Source: Sphingomonadales bacterium (GTDB taxonomy: Bacteria > Pseudomonadota > Alphaproteobacteria > Sphingomonadales > Sphingomonadaceae). Taken from it: a DNA stretch of 64,000 bases. Made by a program: the position numbers and the translations under genes. The notes under the pieces were generated by a model. The model saw only the letters and a list, made by a program, of their open reading frames with translations, was not told the origin of the DNA and made no database searches. Position 1 is the first letter of the stretch. Each line of letters begins with the position of its first letter. The DNA lies in NCBI GenBank assembly GCA_006226685.1, contig SBGG01000029.1, positions 62,001 through 126,000 of the forward strand. The letters are read 5' to 3'. Shown here one piece after another: positions 6,667-15,332 of the stretch.

Positions 6667-9161
6667 TGCGGCCTCCCAAGGTCTGGCGTGGGTGTGAGGA
6701 TTTCGGCGGGATCGACGCCGGCGAGATCGCAGACCGCCTCGAGCGGCGAGCGACCCTTGCGTACCAGCGCTTCGAAGGCGGCGACCTCTTCGGGCGCGGA
6801 GGTGTTGATCCAGTAGCTGAAGGGATCGACGACAAGGCGAGCGATGCCCAGGCCCAGCGGGCTGTCGATGAACACTTCCGAATAGTTCGGCTTGTTGTTC
6901 CGGACCGACTTCAGAAGGTCGAGGACGAAGCCGGAATAATCGAGAATCTTGTTCTCGACCGCCTTGTCATAGGTCGAACCCTGCAACAGGAAACGTGTAG
7001 CGGCATTCTCAAGGATTACCTGGCCGGTGCCGCCAAACAGCAGCAGATCATTCATGCTCTGGAGAATGATGCCGAAGCTGCCGCGATATTTGCGCGCCCG
7101 GCGATAGCCTTGGCTGATCGCTTCGGCGAGGCGCGACAGGTCCTGACCCTCGTTCCGGGTCATGAATTGTGCGGCCTCATCGCACAGCACGAACCGGGGA
7201 CGGTCGCGGGCTGACAGGTAGAGTTCCTGCGTGACCGCGTTGATCACGACCATGATCACGACGTTGAACAGGTCGGGCATCGCCTTAAGGCGTTCCAGCT
7301 CCAGCACGACAAATTCATCGCGAGAAATGTCGAAGGTGGAGGGGCCGTTGAAATAGTGCCCGTAAGCGCCGTCCGACCCGAAATCGCGCAGGTTGAACGC
7401 CAACTCGCGAGCTGTCGGCACCAGATGGTCCACCCGGTCAAGATCCGAGGCGGTGTTGGCTGGATAGACGCCGAGCCATTCGCGCACCGCGTCGATGCCC
7501 GCTTCGGCACGACCGCTGTCGATCGTCCATTGCACGGCCGACTTCAGCAGGTTCCACTCGGAGGTGGTGACTGGCTTGCGGGTCGCGGCGTTGGCCATCT
7601 CCGCGACGATTGACACCGCCATGGAGATAGCGGATTCCCGGTCATCGCCATCGAGCGCGAGGCCGAGATCGAACGGGTTGAGAACGAGATGCTCTTCGCC
7701 AAGGTCGATGTAGCGGCCAGAACAGAGCGTGCAGAGCTTCTTGTAGCTGCCTCCGATGTCGATGATGCGGATCAGCGCGTTCTGCGCGAAATATTGTTGG
7801 CACAGGTTGTTGAGCAGGAAGCTCTTGCCCGCACCAGATTCCGCCGAGACAATGAAATTGTAGTTGTTGATCCGCGGATCGAACAGGTCGAGCGTGATGA
7901 GTTGGCCCTTGCGTCCCGTGTAGAGCAGGGCAGGGCGTCCGCCGCCCCGGAAATCGGTCTGGATCGGGGACATCAGCACCGCGGCGCGCGCGGGCACGCG
8001 AAAATCACGCTGGAGCATGCCGATGGTGCGACGGTCGGGATAAAGTCCGAAGGGCAGACTTGCGGCCAGCAGGATAGGATTGAGGTAGGACTCTTCCTGC
8101 ACCATCCAGGGCAGCGGCTCGCTTTCCCACAGCCGTTTGGCGCGGGCGGCCATCTCGCGCGCCTGATGCCGGTCGCGCCCGAACACCCAGAGCGTCGGGA
8201 TCACCGAGACGAAACGGCTGTTGCCGACCTCGTCCAATACCCAGCTGATTTCCTCGATCTGTTTTCCGACCTCGACGGCGAAGCTGCCCGCGGCCTTCTG
8301 CGCCGAAAGAATCTGCGCACGCTTGTGAACTTCAAACGCGGAATGATCGAACAGGACATTGAGGGTATAGAGAAACGGCCCACCGATCTGGTCGCTATCT
8401 TCCGAACTGCCGCGCATACCGCCGGTGAGGCGATTGGCGCGCTCGGCCGTAATCCGGCGCGGCGGTGATTTGGGCGTCAGGCAACGGGCGACCTGGTTGC
8501 CGAGAAATACTTCCGGTCCCTCGAAGCTCAGCGCCGGTCCCGCGTCGATGATCTGGCGGCGCAGCGGCACATCGGCCGTCTGGGTGAACACGCCGGGCGC
8601 AGGTACGTGGACGCCATTGAAAATTCGCCGGTAGAGCGAGACGATCTCGCCGGGCGCCATCGGTCGGATGCCCAGCTTGGCCATCTGCTCCTCGATCTGG
8701 CGCTTGAGATCGCTATCCATGGGCTGACGCATCTTGACCGCGAGGAACGTGCGGAAATCGCGGACCGGGATGCCGTGCAGAGCCTTCAGGCCCAGGGTGC
8801 CGGCGCGCAGATAGTCAAAGGTACGCCGCGCCGAAGCCTGGATCAGAGGATCGGGGCGGCTTTTCAGATCGAGATAGGCGTCGAGCTGATTGTCGATCAG
8901 TGGATCAGCGAAGCTCTGGATTTGCAGAATTGTGCCTTCGGGAAATTGCACATTGAGCAATCCCAGCAGCGCTTCATGGACGTGTGCGAACATATAGGCT
9001 GATGGGACCAGCTCCCAGGCATAGCCCCAGCCGTCATCTATGGTCAGGAAGGCTTGTTCTTCCTCGACCCAGGCCGCGAGCGGCAGATAGTCGGAATAGC
9101 TGTCCCGCTCGACGCTGCGCCGCAGTCGTGCGAGCGTCATGCCGCCCTTATGCGCGCTCAT
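6660..9161 (-). CDS. traC: Type IV secretion ATPase TraC (VirB4 family)
   Basis: The 833-residue protein has the length of F-type TraC. A P-loop AESGAGKSF lies near residue 445 and a Walker B FVLCDEAAQFM near residue 660. The N-terminal region has the TraC pattern with LPLAAWVEEEQAFLTIDDGW and the F-type-specific PEGTILQIQSFADP. The arginine-rich YRRARKYRGSFGII and GTGQVILENAATRFLLQG follow Walker B as in the family. It is a peripheral inner-membrane ATPase that powers pilin assembly. It overlaps traV by ATGA and the next small membrane gene by 7 bases. Confidence 0.96.
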   Translation of the reverse strand: MSAHKGGMTLARLRRSVERDSYSDYLPLAAWVEEEQAFLTIDDGWGYAWELVPSAYMFAHVHEALLGLLNVQFPEGTILQIQSFADPLIDNQLDAYLDLKSRPDPLIQASARRTFDYLRAGTLGLKALHGIPVRDFRTFLAVKMRQPMDSDLKRQIEEQMAKLGIRPMAPGEIVSLYRRIFNGVHVPAPGVFTQTADVPLRRQIIDAGPALSFEGPEVFLGNQVARCLTPKSPPRRITAERANRLTGGMRGSSEDSDQIGGPFLYTLNVLFDHSAFEVHKRAQILSAQKAAGSFAVEVGKQIEEISWVLDEVGNSRFVSVIPTLWVFGRDRHQAREMAARAKRLWESEPLPWMVQEESYLNPILLAASLPFGLYPDRRTIGMLQRDFRVPARAAVLMSPIQTDFRGGGRPALLYTGRKGQLITLDLFDPRINNYNFIVSAESGAGKSFLLNNLCQQYFAQNALIRIIDIGGSYKKLCTLCSGRYIDLGEEHLVLNPFDLGLALDGDDRESAISMAVSIVAEMANAATRKPVTTSEWNLLKSAVQWTIDSGRAEAGIDAVREWLGVYPANTASDLDRVDHLVPTARELAFNLRDFGSDGAYGHYFNGPSTFDISRDEFVVLELERLKAMPDLFNVVIMVVINAVTQELYLSARDRPRFVLCDEAAQFMTRNEGQDLSRLAEAISQGYRRARKYRGSFGIILQSMNDLLLFGGTGQVILENAATRFLLQGSTYDKAVENKILDYSGFVLDLLKSVRNNKPNYSEVFIDSPLGLGIARLVVDPFSYWINTSAPEEVAAFEALVRKGRSPLEAVCDLAGVDPAEILTPTPDLGRPQC

Positions 9162-9733
9162 GGCTGCGGCTCCGCATCGTTCTGGCGATCCTTGACCTGC
9201 TCAAGCACGCTGGCGCGCGCTGCGGCCGGAACTGGTTCCACCAGATAGTCGCCGACCACCCATTGCGGGCGCTCGAGCACCGAATAAACATAGCGCGGCA
9301 TGTAGAGCCGGTCGGGCCGCTGACGGTCGGCATAGGGCAGAATCAGCGTGCGCACCGCGCGCGAGGGCTTCAGCATCGGCGTGACGGGCTGGTCGATCAG
9401 ACCCTGAAGCTCGCGATAGACGCTGTCGCGGTAGCCGGTGAAAGCCCCAGGCGCTGCCTTGCCTGCACGGCCTGCGGTCTTGTCGCCGCGCAGCATCTTC
9501 TTGTCGCGCGTGACGGCGGGATCGGATTTTGACGCTACCCCGGCTACCGCGTCGGCATAAGCCTTGTCCGGGTGAATGCATTGACCATGATCGTCATTCT
9601 TGCACGAGAATTTCTCGGAATATGGCGACATGACCGAGCCGAGTGTCGCGCAGCCACTCAGCATGAGTGCCGCCGCAACAGGTATGGCGAGTGACGCTAC
9701 ACGCGCACCGCGCGAGCAAGTTGGTAGCCGCAT
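9158..9733 (-). CDS. traV: Conjugal transfer lipoprotein TraV
   Basis: A lipoprotein of about 191 residues. I place the start at the ATG at 9733: a GGGAG site lies 9 bases upstream and the resulting signal peptide leads straight to the lipobox LSGC. An ATG at 9769 that overlaps the traB stop would add 12 residues. After the lipidated Cys come SPYSEKFSCKNDDHGQC and a CIHPDKAY segment, the short Cys pattern typical of TraV. TraV (VirB7-like) anchors TraK and TraB at the outer membrane. The end overlaps traC by ATGA. Confidence 0.88.
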   Translation of the reverse strand: MRLPTCSRGARVASLAIPVAAALMLSGCATLGSVMSPYSEKFSCKNDDHGQCIHPDKAYADAVAGVASKSDPAVTRDKKMLRGDKTAGRAGKAAPGAFTGYRDSVYRELQGLIDQPVTPMLKPSRAVRTLILPYADRQRPDRLYMPRYVYSVLERPQWVVGDYLVEPVPAAARASVLEQVKDRQNDAEPQP

Positions 9734-9768
9734 GGGGCAAACTCCCTGTTTGATGGAGGGCCGGCGCA

Positions 9769-11067
9769 TCAGAATTTGCTCCCGGCGGTAGGCTTGATCT
9801 CGAGCGTGACGCCTTCCTGGATCACGACAACGACGTCCTTGGCGGCACCTACCTCAACGATGGGGCCAGCTTGACGGGCGAGATCGAGATAGAAATCGGT
9901 GAGCTTGTCAGAGGACTTGGAGAGACCGCCGGCGATACCGGCCTTGGCGGCATCGCCCGCATCGAAGCTGCGCACCGAGCCCAGCGCCGAGGTCGAGACG
10001 TTGCCGACTGTGTTTTCGACCGTGTCGGCGATGCCCGTGATGGTGCCAGCGATAAACGCGCGAGCAAGAGCTGCCCCGGCGCGCGTCACGACTTTGCCGG
10101 ATAGGCCTTTTTTCCCGTCAGCGTCGACGAAGAAGCCCTTAATTGGCTGGTCTACAACGGAGCGCTCGTCAAAATCGACGCAGGACAGCGAGACCAGCTG
10201 GATCTCGACCCGTTCCTTGGCGAGACTGCCGGTTGCGTTGCCAATAACGAAGCAGCCGGCGAGGTTTGCCTTCACGTCATTGGGAAGCACGGCGGGAGCC
10301 TGAACCCGAGCGATCAGCGGTTCGGGATTGCTGGTCGCGTCCCGACTGGCCAGCGCGTCGATCCCGGTCAGGAGCCGCGCCTTCATGAAACCAGGTGGTA
10401 AATAGATGGTCCGATTCTTTTTTTTCGAGCCCGAAGCCTGATCACCGGCCGCGACCGGACTGGTCGCGCCGCCGATCGCGCCAACCGTCTTTTCGACGGG
10501 TGGCGCGGGTGGGGCAGGCGGAGCGGATGGAGGCGCGGGAGGAGCAGAACCGATGTCGCCGGTCGAAGGCGGTTCGGGGAAATCGGGTACTTCACCCGGT
10601 ATTGCTGGAGGCAGATCGGGATTGGCGGTATCCGGTGATGATCCGCGAGACCCGGCACCGGGCACGATTTTGCCCTCTTCTATCGCCGTGATGCGTTCAC
10701 CGAGCAGCGACTGACCATCGAGGATCTTCTGAAGGTCGCCGCGCAGCTTGACCTCGAGACTATCGCCGCGAAGACCCGCGCCCATATCCAGTTTCGATGC
10801 CGGCGGCGCGCTCGCTTGCTCCGGCTTGTCGCCGCTTGCGATATACAGACCCAGGCCCAGTGCGCCGATCGCGCCAATGACACCGATCTGCTTGAGCCGG
10901 AGTTGATGACGGGCACTCAGTGCTGCCCAACGTGCCTTGACGTCAAGCAAGGCAGGACCTCGCTCGAAACCTGTAGCCCGGACGCGGTTTTCCGCCATGC
11001 TTTCAAGGTCGAGCTCGTCGCCTTCAACCTGGGAGCCGCGATCACGGGGAGAGCCGCCCGCGCTCAT
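9769..11067 (-). CDS. traB: Conjugal transfer protein TraB (VirB10 family)
   Basis: This 432-residue bitopic protein has a cytoplasmic N-terminus of about 60 residues and a single membrane helix (IGVIGAIGALGLGLYI, about 62-77). A periplasmic helical segment and a Pro-rich span (about 155-195, repeated APP units) follow. The C-terminal TrbI/VirB10 domain has YLPPGFMKARLLTGIDA, LPNDVKANLAGCFVIG and CVDFDERSV. The Pro-rich arm bridging the periplasm is a family trait. TraB joins the inner-membrane complex to TraK/TraV at the outer membrane. Confidence 0.95.
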   Translation of the reverse strand: MSAGGSPRDRGSQVEGDELDLESMAENRVRATGFERGPALLDVKARWAALSARHQLRLKQIGVIGAIGALGLGLYIASGDKPEQASAPPASKLDMGAGLRGDSLEVKLRGDLQKILDGQSLLGERITAIEEGKIVPGAGSRGSSPDTANPDLPPAIPGEVPDFPEPPSTGDIGSAPPAPPSAPPAPPAPPVEKTVGAIGGATSPVAAGDQASGSKKKNRTIYLPPGFMKARLLTGIDALASRDATSNPEPLIARVQAPAVLPNDVKANLAGCFVIGNATGSLAKERVEIQLVSLSCVDFDERSVVDQPIKGFFVDADGKKGLSGKVVTRAGAALARAFIAGTITGIADTVENTVGNVSTSALGSVRSFDAGDAAKAGIAGGLSKSSDKLTDFYLDLARQAGPIVEVGAAKDVVVVIQEGVTLEIKPTAGSKF

Positions 11068-11822
11068 TGTCCGGCTCCCCGGCGAACGACGATGAGCCTC
11101 GCGGTCTCGCCTGCTGAGAGATTGCCGCGGTCCAGCGTAACGGCGAAAATATTGGCGCCAAGCGCACTATCAAGGAAGCTACGCTCGTCGAGCACGGCTT
11201 CACTGCTAACCGAAACCAGATATTCGGACGCTGATAGTCCCGAACCATCTATCTCGATACGCTGGCGTTCCTCGATCGCTGCGTCAGGCAGGCTGACAAG
11301 GCGGATCGTACCGGAACGTGGTGCGACAGTTGTGAAGCTTCCCGGTATGCGATCCTGGAGCATGGCGAGCGTGATGGAAATCGCACGCTCTTCCTCGACC
11401 AGGGGGCCGAGCAATTCTTCATTGGCTCTGGCGCGCTGAGGAGTCCCAGGTTGCAACATGACTGTCTGCGCAGGAATGTCGGAAGGCTCGGCATAGAGCG
11501 GGTAGACCGCACCGTTGCAGGTCACGAAAAACTCCGATGGGGTGGTGACGAAGCTTCGCGTCACCATGCCCGCATCGTCGATCTCTCGGACCAGAAACTT
11601 GATCCAGGCATCGGACCCGGCGCGCTCGACCGCGATAGCCTTCTCAGCGCTGAATTTGACGTCCTCGATCTCACCGCCCGCACAGATGACATGGTTGATG
11701 TCACGGTTGGACAGGCGGATCGTGCTGGTCTGGTCAGGCAGCGCGACGATGGTCTGCGCTTGTCCCGGCAGCGGCGTCAGCGCAAGGCCGAGCGCCAGCA
11801 GCCGCTTAACGGGGCTGGGCAT
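11064..11822 (-). CDS. traK: Conjugal transfer secretin-like protein TraK (VirB9 family)
   Basis: The 252-residue exported protein has a signal peptide of ~22 residues ending GQAQ. TraK features are the N-terminal beta domain with IRLSNRDINHVICAGGEIEDV, which is highly characteristic, a lone pair of Cys residues, a middle FFVTCNGAVYPLYAEP and a C-terminal beta domain ending in SAGETARLIVVRRG. It forms the outer-membrane ring with TraV and the tip of TraB. The start overlaps traE by 17 bases and the end overlaps traB by ATGA. Confidence 0.94.
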   Translation of the reverse strand: MPSPVKRLLALGLALTPLPGQAQTIVALPDQTSTIRLSNRDINHVICAGGEIEDVKFSAEKAIAVERAGSDAWIKFLVREIDDAGMVTRSFVTTPSEFFVTCNGAVYPLYAEPSDIPAQTVMLQPGTPQRARANEELLGPLVEEERAISITLAMLQDRIPGSFTTVAPRSGTIRLVSLPDAAIEERQRIEIDGSGLSASEYLVSVSSEAVLDERSFLDSALGANIFAVTLDRGNLSAGETARLIVVRRGAGQ

Positions 11823-12444
11823 CGAAATTTTCCTCCGTCAGGGCAGTCAGCCAGAAGCGGCCATTGTCGATCACGTAGCGAATCCGCAGATTGCCCCGGA
11901 ATTTGCGGATCACACCGCCGATGACTCGAACCTTCTCGACCGGCACGAGTATCTCGCGGTCGGTCCAGGTCACGGGCTGGTCGGGGCGGATGTAGGTCGC
12001 GATCGAAAGCGTGGAATTGTCGGCGAGCTCGTCGAGCAAACGATTAAGGCTGTCTCTCAAGCCATTGTAGCTTGAAGGATGCACAATGCTCAGCAGCTCC
12101 TGAAACTGCCGGTCCGCCGAATAGGCGGAATATGTGCCCGAGAGCGAAACCACGTTGCGCGTGATCATTCGGAGATAAGCTTCAGACGGCTTGTTCCCCG
12201 TGACATAGAGATCGCCACCCGCGCCGAAGGGCACGACGACCGTGCGCGTGTTCTGGTCAGACGTGTAGATCGCCATGCCCAGCACGGCCGTGATGCCGAA
12301 CAGCCCAACCACCGCGAGCTTCAGCAGCCGGTTCTCTTCGAACAGGTTGCTTGCGCCCTGGACATAGCGATGGATGCCGTAGCTGGCGGGCTTGCCGAGC
12401 AGCGGGTCGCGCGGGGGCATATCGGGGGATTTGCGTCCGAACAT
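11806..12444 (-). CDS. traE: Conjugal transfer protein TraE (VirB5/VirB8-like pilus assembly)
   Basis: This 212-residue protein has one membrane helix near residues 42-62 (LAVVGLFGITAVLGMAIY) after an EENRLLK segment, the typical TraE N-terminus. The periplasmic domain shows the conserved TVVVPFGAGGDLYVTGNKPSEAYL region and a DREILVPVEKVRVIGG strand. The length fits F TraE (188) with a small N-terminal extension. It acts in the inner-membrane complex for pilus assembly. It sits 9 bases after traL and overlaps traK. Confidence 0.92.
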   Translation of the reverse strand: MFGRKSPDMPPRDPLLGKPASYGIHRYVQGASNLFEENRLLKLAVVGLFGITAVLGMAIYTSDQNTRTVVVPFGAGGDLYVTGNKPSEAYLRMITRNVVSLSGTYSAYSADRQFQELLSIVHPSSYNGLRDSLNRLLDELADNSTLSIATYIRPDQPVTWTDREILVPVEKVRVIGGVIRKFRGNLRIRYVIDNGRFWLTALTEENFDAQPR

Positions 12445-12453
12445 CGCTTGTCC

Positions 12454-12720
12454 TCACTCGAAAAAGCGGGTCTGCGTCGGCCCAGGATACTTGGACCAAC
12501 GGACCAGCCCCCAACGCCAGGCAAGGTGCGGAATGAACCCACGTGACTTGGTCCGGAGCCAGGGAATGAAAAGGAGAAGGGCCGCGATGAGCGCCCAGCC
12601 GAGCATCCCGCCGACAATCACGGCGACGAAGATGGTCGACATCACCAGCACGAATTCGTCGGAGCCAAACCACAAGATTTGGACCGGCTTATGCAGATAT
12701 TGGGGTAGCCGTTCGTCCAC
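12454..12720 (-). CDS. traL: Conjugal transfer protein TraL
   Basis: The 88-residue protein begins MDERLPQYLHKPVQILWF, a signature TraL N-terminus. Two hydrophobic stretches follow (about 24-38 and 42-55) and then a basic C-terminal tail with KSRGFIPHLAWRWGL. TraL is the VirB3-like inner-membrane partner of TraC. The length matches F TraL (91). The gene follows the pilin gene after a 134-base gap that contains a stem-loop. Confidence 0.93.
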   Translation of the reverse strand: MDERLPQYLHKPVQILWFGSDEFVLVMSTIFVAVIVGGMLGWALIAALLLFIPWLRTKSRGFIPHLAWRWGLVRWSKYPGPTQTRFFE

Positions 12721-12816
12721 GAACCCTTCTCCTCCTGCTTCAAGACCGCCCTGCGAAGCTGCGGTTGAACAACACAGGCAGTCTCACCAGCACGCCGGAG
12801 CGCCCTGGTCTGTTGA

Positions 12817-12848
12817 GGTCCGTCGTCCGCGCGAACGGGCGGCGGACC
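12817..12848 (-). other. Stem-loop just downstream of the pilin gene
   Basis: The arms at 12817-12828 and 12837-12848 are inverted repeats of 12 bases with two mismatches (G-U pairs on the plus strand, A-C mismatches in the minus-strand transcript) and an 8-base loop. The element lies 6 bases after the traA stop and has no T-run, so it is more likely an mRNA-stabilising or partial-attenuation structure than a true terminator. Function is inferred. Confidence 0.35.
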
Positions 12849-12854
12849 GAACCG

Positions 12855-13169
12855 TCAGATCACCATTCCGAAGGTCTGGAGGATGGTGTCGGATTTGATC
12901 AGGCAGACCGCGGCGACGATGGTCGGGATGCCGACCATGACGTTGCTGAACAGGCGCGAGACGCCGAACAGGAAGGCGGCGACGCCGCCCACAAAGCCAA
13001 GTGGGCCTTTCACGCCTTTGTTGACCACGATATCGTAGATGTCATAGCCCAAGTCACCGGCCGTGGGCGCGGTGAACGCGTGGGCTCCGCCGCTGACCAG
13101 CGCAGCGAGAGCGAGGGGAATGCCGATATTGGCAAAGGATGCGGACTGTCTTCCGAGAGTCTTCAACAT
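12855..13169 (-). CDS. traA: F-type conjugative pilin TraA (propilin)
   Basis: A 104-residue propilin starts at the ATG at 13169, with GGAG 7 bases upstream. The leader of ~33 residues ends GGAHA, a classical leader peptidase site. The mature pilin of about 70 residues has two hydrophobic helices (about 60-78 and 82-100) around a short basic turn, as in F pilin. The position at the head of traL-E-K-B is diagnostic. A much longer in-frame extension upstream reads through the structured leader and is not credible. Structured RNA lies on both sides of the gene, which may let pilin be made in excess. Confidence 0.85.
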   Translation of the reverse strand: MLKTLGRQSASFANIGIPLALAALVSGGAHAFTAPTAGDLGYDIYDIVVNKGVKGPLGFVGGVAAFLFGVSRLFSNVMVGIPTIVAAVCLIKSDTILQTFGMVI

Positions 13170-13189
13170 GTACGTGCTCCAGTGAAAAT

Positions 13190-13260
13190 GGGCCGTTCCG
13201 CGATATGCTTGCCGGCATCGATGGGTATCGCTGTCGGCCGACGGCGAGGCTGAACGGCCC
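13190..13260 (-). promoter_or_regulatory. Structured 5' leader of the pilin gene
   Basis: A perfect 9-base inverted repeat, GGGCCGTTC (13190-13198) and GAACGGCCC (13252-13260), encloses a second near-perfect hairpin (TCGC-rich, about 13229-13248, with a GGCC loop). The closing stem ends 11 bases before the traA ribosome binding site and is followed in the transcript by ATTTT. It could be a processing or stabilising element, an attenuator between dsbC and traA, or a regulated leader. The pairing is seen in the sequence; the role is inferred. Confidence 0.5.
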
Positions 13261-13362
13261 GTTTCGGGCTTCGCCATCGGCATTCCGGTGCGCGCGACGT
13301 TCCTGCAGTGCGGCAGGAGGACAACCGCGAACATCCGCGATGGGGGAGTAAAGAGGGGGCGT

Positions 13363-14133
13363 TCATCGCGCAGCATCGGCGAGCGCCTTCCCGGTCTTCA
13401 GAAACTCTTCGAGCTCGGCCTGCTGAAAGCCGGAAATAACCTTTCCATCGACGATCAGCGTGGGTGTCCCAGTGATACCAACCTTGCTCACGACCTTGGC
13501 GTCAGCCTCGACCCTGGACCGGCCTTCCGCGCAGCTTTGAAGCGCAGTGGGTGCCGCACCCGCGTAGATCGCCTTGAACGCGACCTCCTTGTCGGGCGAA
13601 CAGAGGATATGCTCTGCCTTCGCCGCCGCTTCGGCATGGATGCCGGAAACGAAAAAGATCAGACGCCGAACCGGCTTGCCTTCCGCCGCCTTCGCGGCCC
13701 AAAAGCGATCAAGGGCTCGACAATAAGGGCAGTCAGGATCGGTGAACTCGATTACCACCGGTGCCCCGATGGGACCGAGCGCCAGCGCTTTGCTCGTATC
13801 GATCCCTGCCAGCTTCCGCTGTGCAGTCGAATCCTGGGCAAGAGCGGTAATGTTTATACCGTTGCGGTCATAGACCGCCGCGAAGAGCAGATGCTCGCTT
13901 TCGGGAGCATAATATATGATACGGCCGCCAGCTGAGGCCTGATAGATCGGTCCCTTGACTGGCGCTGGTCCGAAATCCTCAAACTGCAAATTTCTAAAGG
14001 TCTGCCGCAATTCGCTTTCGGCCTCGCGAGCTGCTGCGATAAGCGGATCAGCCTGTTGCGCTGACGCGGCGCTTTGGGCGACGAGGATCAAAGGCAGAAC
14101 GAGAGCGACCGCCCCCAGCTTAGCGACGCGCAT
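13363..14133 (-). CDS. DsbC-like thiol:disulfide interchange protein of the conjugation operon
   Basis: The 256-residue exported protein starts at the ATG at 14133, with AAGGAG 7 bases upstream. A signal peptide occupies residues 1-27. An N-terminal dimerisation-type domain has GRIIYYAPESEHLLFAAVYD. A thioredoxin fold follows with active-site CPYC near residue 135 and cis-Pro in TGTPTLIVDGK. F-type elements often carry a DsbC (TrbB/TraF class), which fits the many cysteines in TraN, TraU and TraK. It comes first among the recognised tra genes, about 190 bases before the pilin start. Confidence 0.88.
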   Translation of the reverse strand: MRVAKLGAVALVLPLILVAQSAASAQQADPLIAAAREAESELRQTFRNLQFEDFGPAPVKGPIYQASAGGRIIYYAPESEHLLFAAVYDRNGINITALAQDSTAQRKLAGIDTSKALALGPIGAPVVIEFTDPDCPYCRALDRFWAAKAAEGKPVRRLIFFVSGIHAEAAAKAEHILCSPDKEVAFKAIYAGAAPTALQSCAEGRSRVEADAKVVSKVGITGTPTLIVDGKVISGFQQAELEEFLKTGKALADAAR

Positions 14134-14413
14134 GTGAATTCTCCTTGATTGAGCTGGCCGGGCGCAGGAGCAGTCGCGCATCGAGATGCACGCCGGTACC
14201 GATCCGGATGGTTTTGGGTGGAGCCGAGCGGTTGGAGGTGTCGTCGCCTTGTTCGGGGATGGAAGCGCGAATGACGAAACCACTCCCCGTCGGAACGATG
14301 TCACGCGGGCCTTCCACGCGCGGCGATGCGTTTCCGCCAGGTGCCGCCTTTGCGGCTGTCATGGTGACGACGGCGCAACAGGCAAGCGCAATCGCTTTGG
14401 CAATCGGCTTCAT
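14120..14413 (-). CDS. Small exported protein at the head of the tra operon, unknown function
   Basis: About 97 residues from the ATG at 14413, which has GGAG 6 bases upstream; an ATG four codons earlier has a poorer site. The signal peptide has a Cys pair in its core (ALACCAVVTM) and ends AKAAP. The remaining ~70 residues are polar, with GSGFVIRASIPEQGDD and IRIGTGVHLDARLLLRP. The gene overlaps the dsbC start by 14 bases, so it is the first gene of the operon. I do not recognise a family; a periplasmic role is likely. Confidence 0.6.
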   Translation of the reverse strand: MKPIAKAIALACCAVVTMTAAKAAPGGNASPRVEGPRDIVPTGSGFVIRASIPEQGDDTSNRSAPPKTIRIGTGVHLDARLLLRPASSIKENSHARR

Positions 14414-14855
14414 GCACGACTCCATTCGGCGCCTCGCGCCATGTTTGAGAATTACTTGTGATCTTGAAGTATCAGGTTCGATTCGACCTGAGTTTTCAGG
14501 AGCGAAGTCTGATTGATTTGAAACGAAGAAGATTGCAACAGCGCTAGGCAGTTAAGTTCCGATTCCTTAAAATTAGCCGGTAACACGCCAATTTTGTTTG
14601 TTTTATCCTTGGATTGCAGAATCGAACTATGCGTTTGCTATTCGGTCTTGAAATGCTGAATAGGCGCATCTGTAAACATTTTTGCGCGCTGGCGATTTTT
14701 CGGCATGTATTAGAGAACGGTGATCGCTAACTACAAAACCGGCAATGAAGTTCCTCTAAAATCAACGCTAACTATTATTGCATAAATCCTTGAGATTAAC
14801 TTAGCTGCTCTCTCTGCCTGTCATGTCAGGAGCGTCTGCCGAGGAGTGCGGAAGC
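14414..14855. promoter_or_regulatory. AT-rich divergent control region between tra operon and regulator gene
   Basis: This 440-base gap is visibly AT-richer than its surroundings and lies between the divergent tra operon and the XRE regulator, so it must hold both promoters. A dyad TCAGGT-N8-ACCTGA at 14472-14491 lies about 59 bases before the first tra start codon and is a candidate operator. I could not pick -35/-10 boxes with confidence. Confidence 0.45.
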
Positions 14856-15263
14856 ATGTCATCGAACGAGAGATTTGCCGCTGTCGATCTGTCCCCTTTA
14901 AAGCTGATCAAGAAGATTGCCGGGGAACGGATCAGGCAAGAGCGAAAGCGGCGCCACATTACGCAACCGGAGCTTGCCCAGGAGATGGGCTTCAGTCCGC
15001 GATGGCTTCGCGAGATGGAGTCCGGGGCCCCGAGCACCCGACTGGACGATCATCTGAACGCCACTTTGCGGCTAGGACAATCGGTTGGCCATATCGTGCT
15101 GCCGCTGCTCTGTATGGGGCACGGCATCCGATTTCCCCAGCACCTGATCTATGATGATCTCGGTGACATCGAGCTCAAATGTATCGAGTTGATCGCGGGT
15201 TCAGCGGTCAATTCGCTGAAGCAGGATCTGTCTCCCGAGTGGTGGCCGTCAGGCGAGGCTTGA
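14856..15263 (+). CDS. XRE-family helix-turn-helix regulator
   Basis: A 135-residue protein from the second available ATG at 14856, which has a GAGGAG tract about 12 bases upstream; the ATG at 14823 lacks any site. A Cro/C1-type HTH covers about residues 20-65, with GERIRQERKRRHITQPELAQEMGFSPRWLREMESG. The C-terminal half has no clear oligomerisation domain I can name. It is divergent from the tra operon, so it is the obvious candidate to control transfer, probably through the dyad in the shared gap. That regulatory target is inference. Confidence 0.8.
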   Translation: MSSNERFAAVDLSPLKLIKKIAGERIRQERKRRHITQPELAQEMGFSPRWLREMESGAPSTRLDDHLNATLRLGQSVGHIVLPLLCMGHGIRFPQHLIYDDLGDIELKCIELIAGSAVNSLKQDLSPEWWPSGEA

Positions 15264-15332
15264 TCGATGTTCGCTGCGATATCGCCGGTATAGACCTTGA
15301 CGTTGTGGGTGGTTGCCGGTCTGCTCTGCGGT

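Noticed and set aside
13170-13376. N-terminal extension of the pilin to 173 residues
   Set aside because: It reads through the inverted-repeat leader and would bury the signal peptide; the ATG at 13169 has a proper ribosome site.
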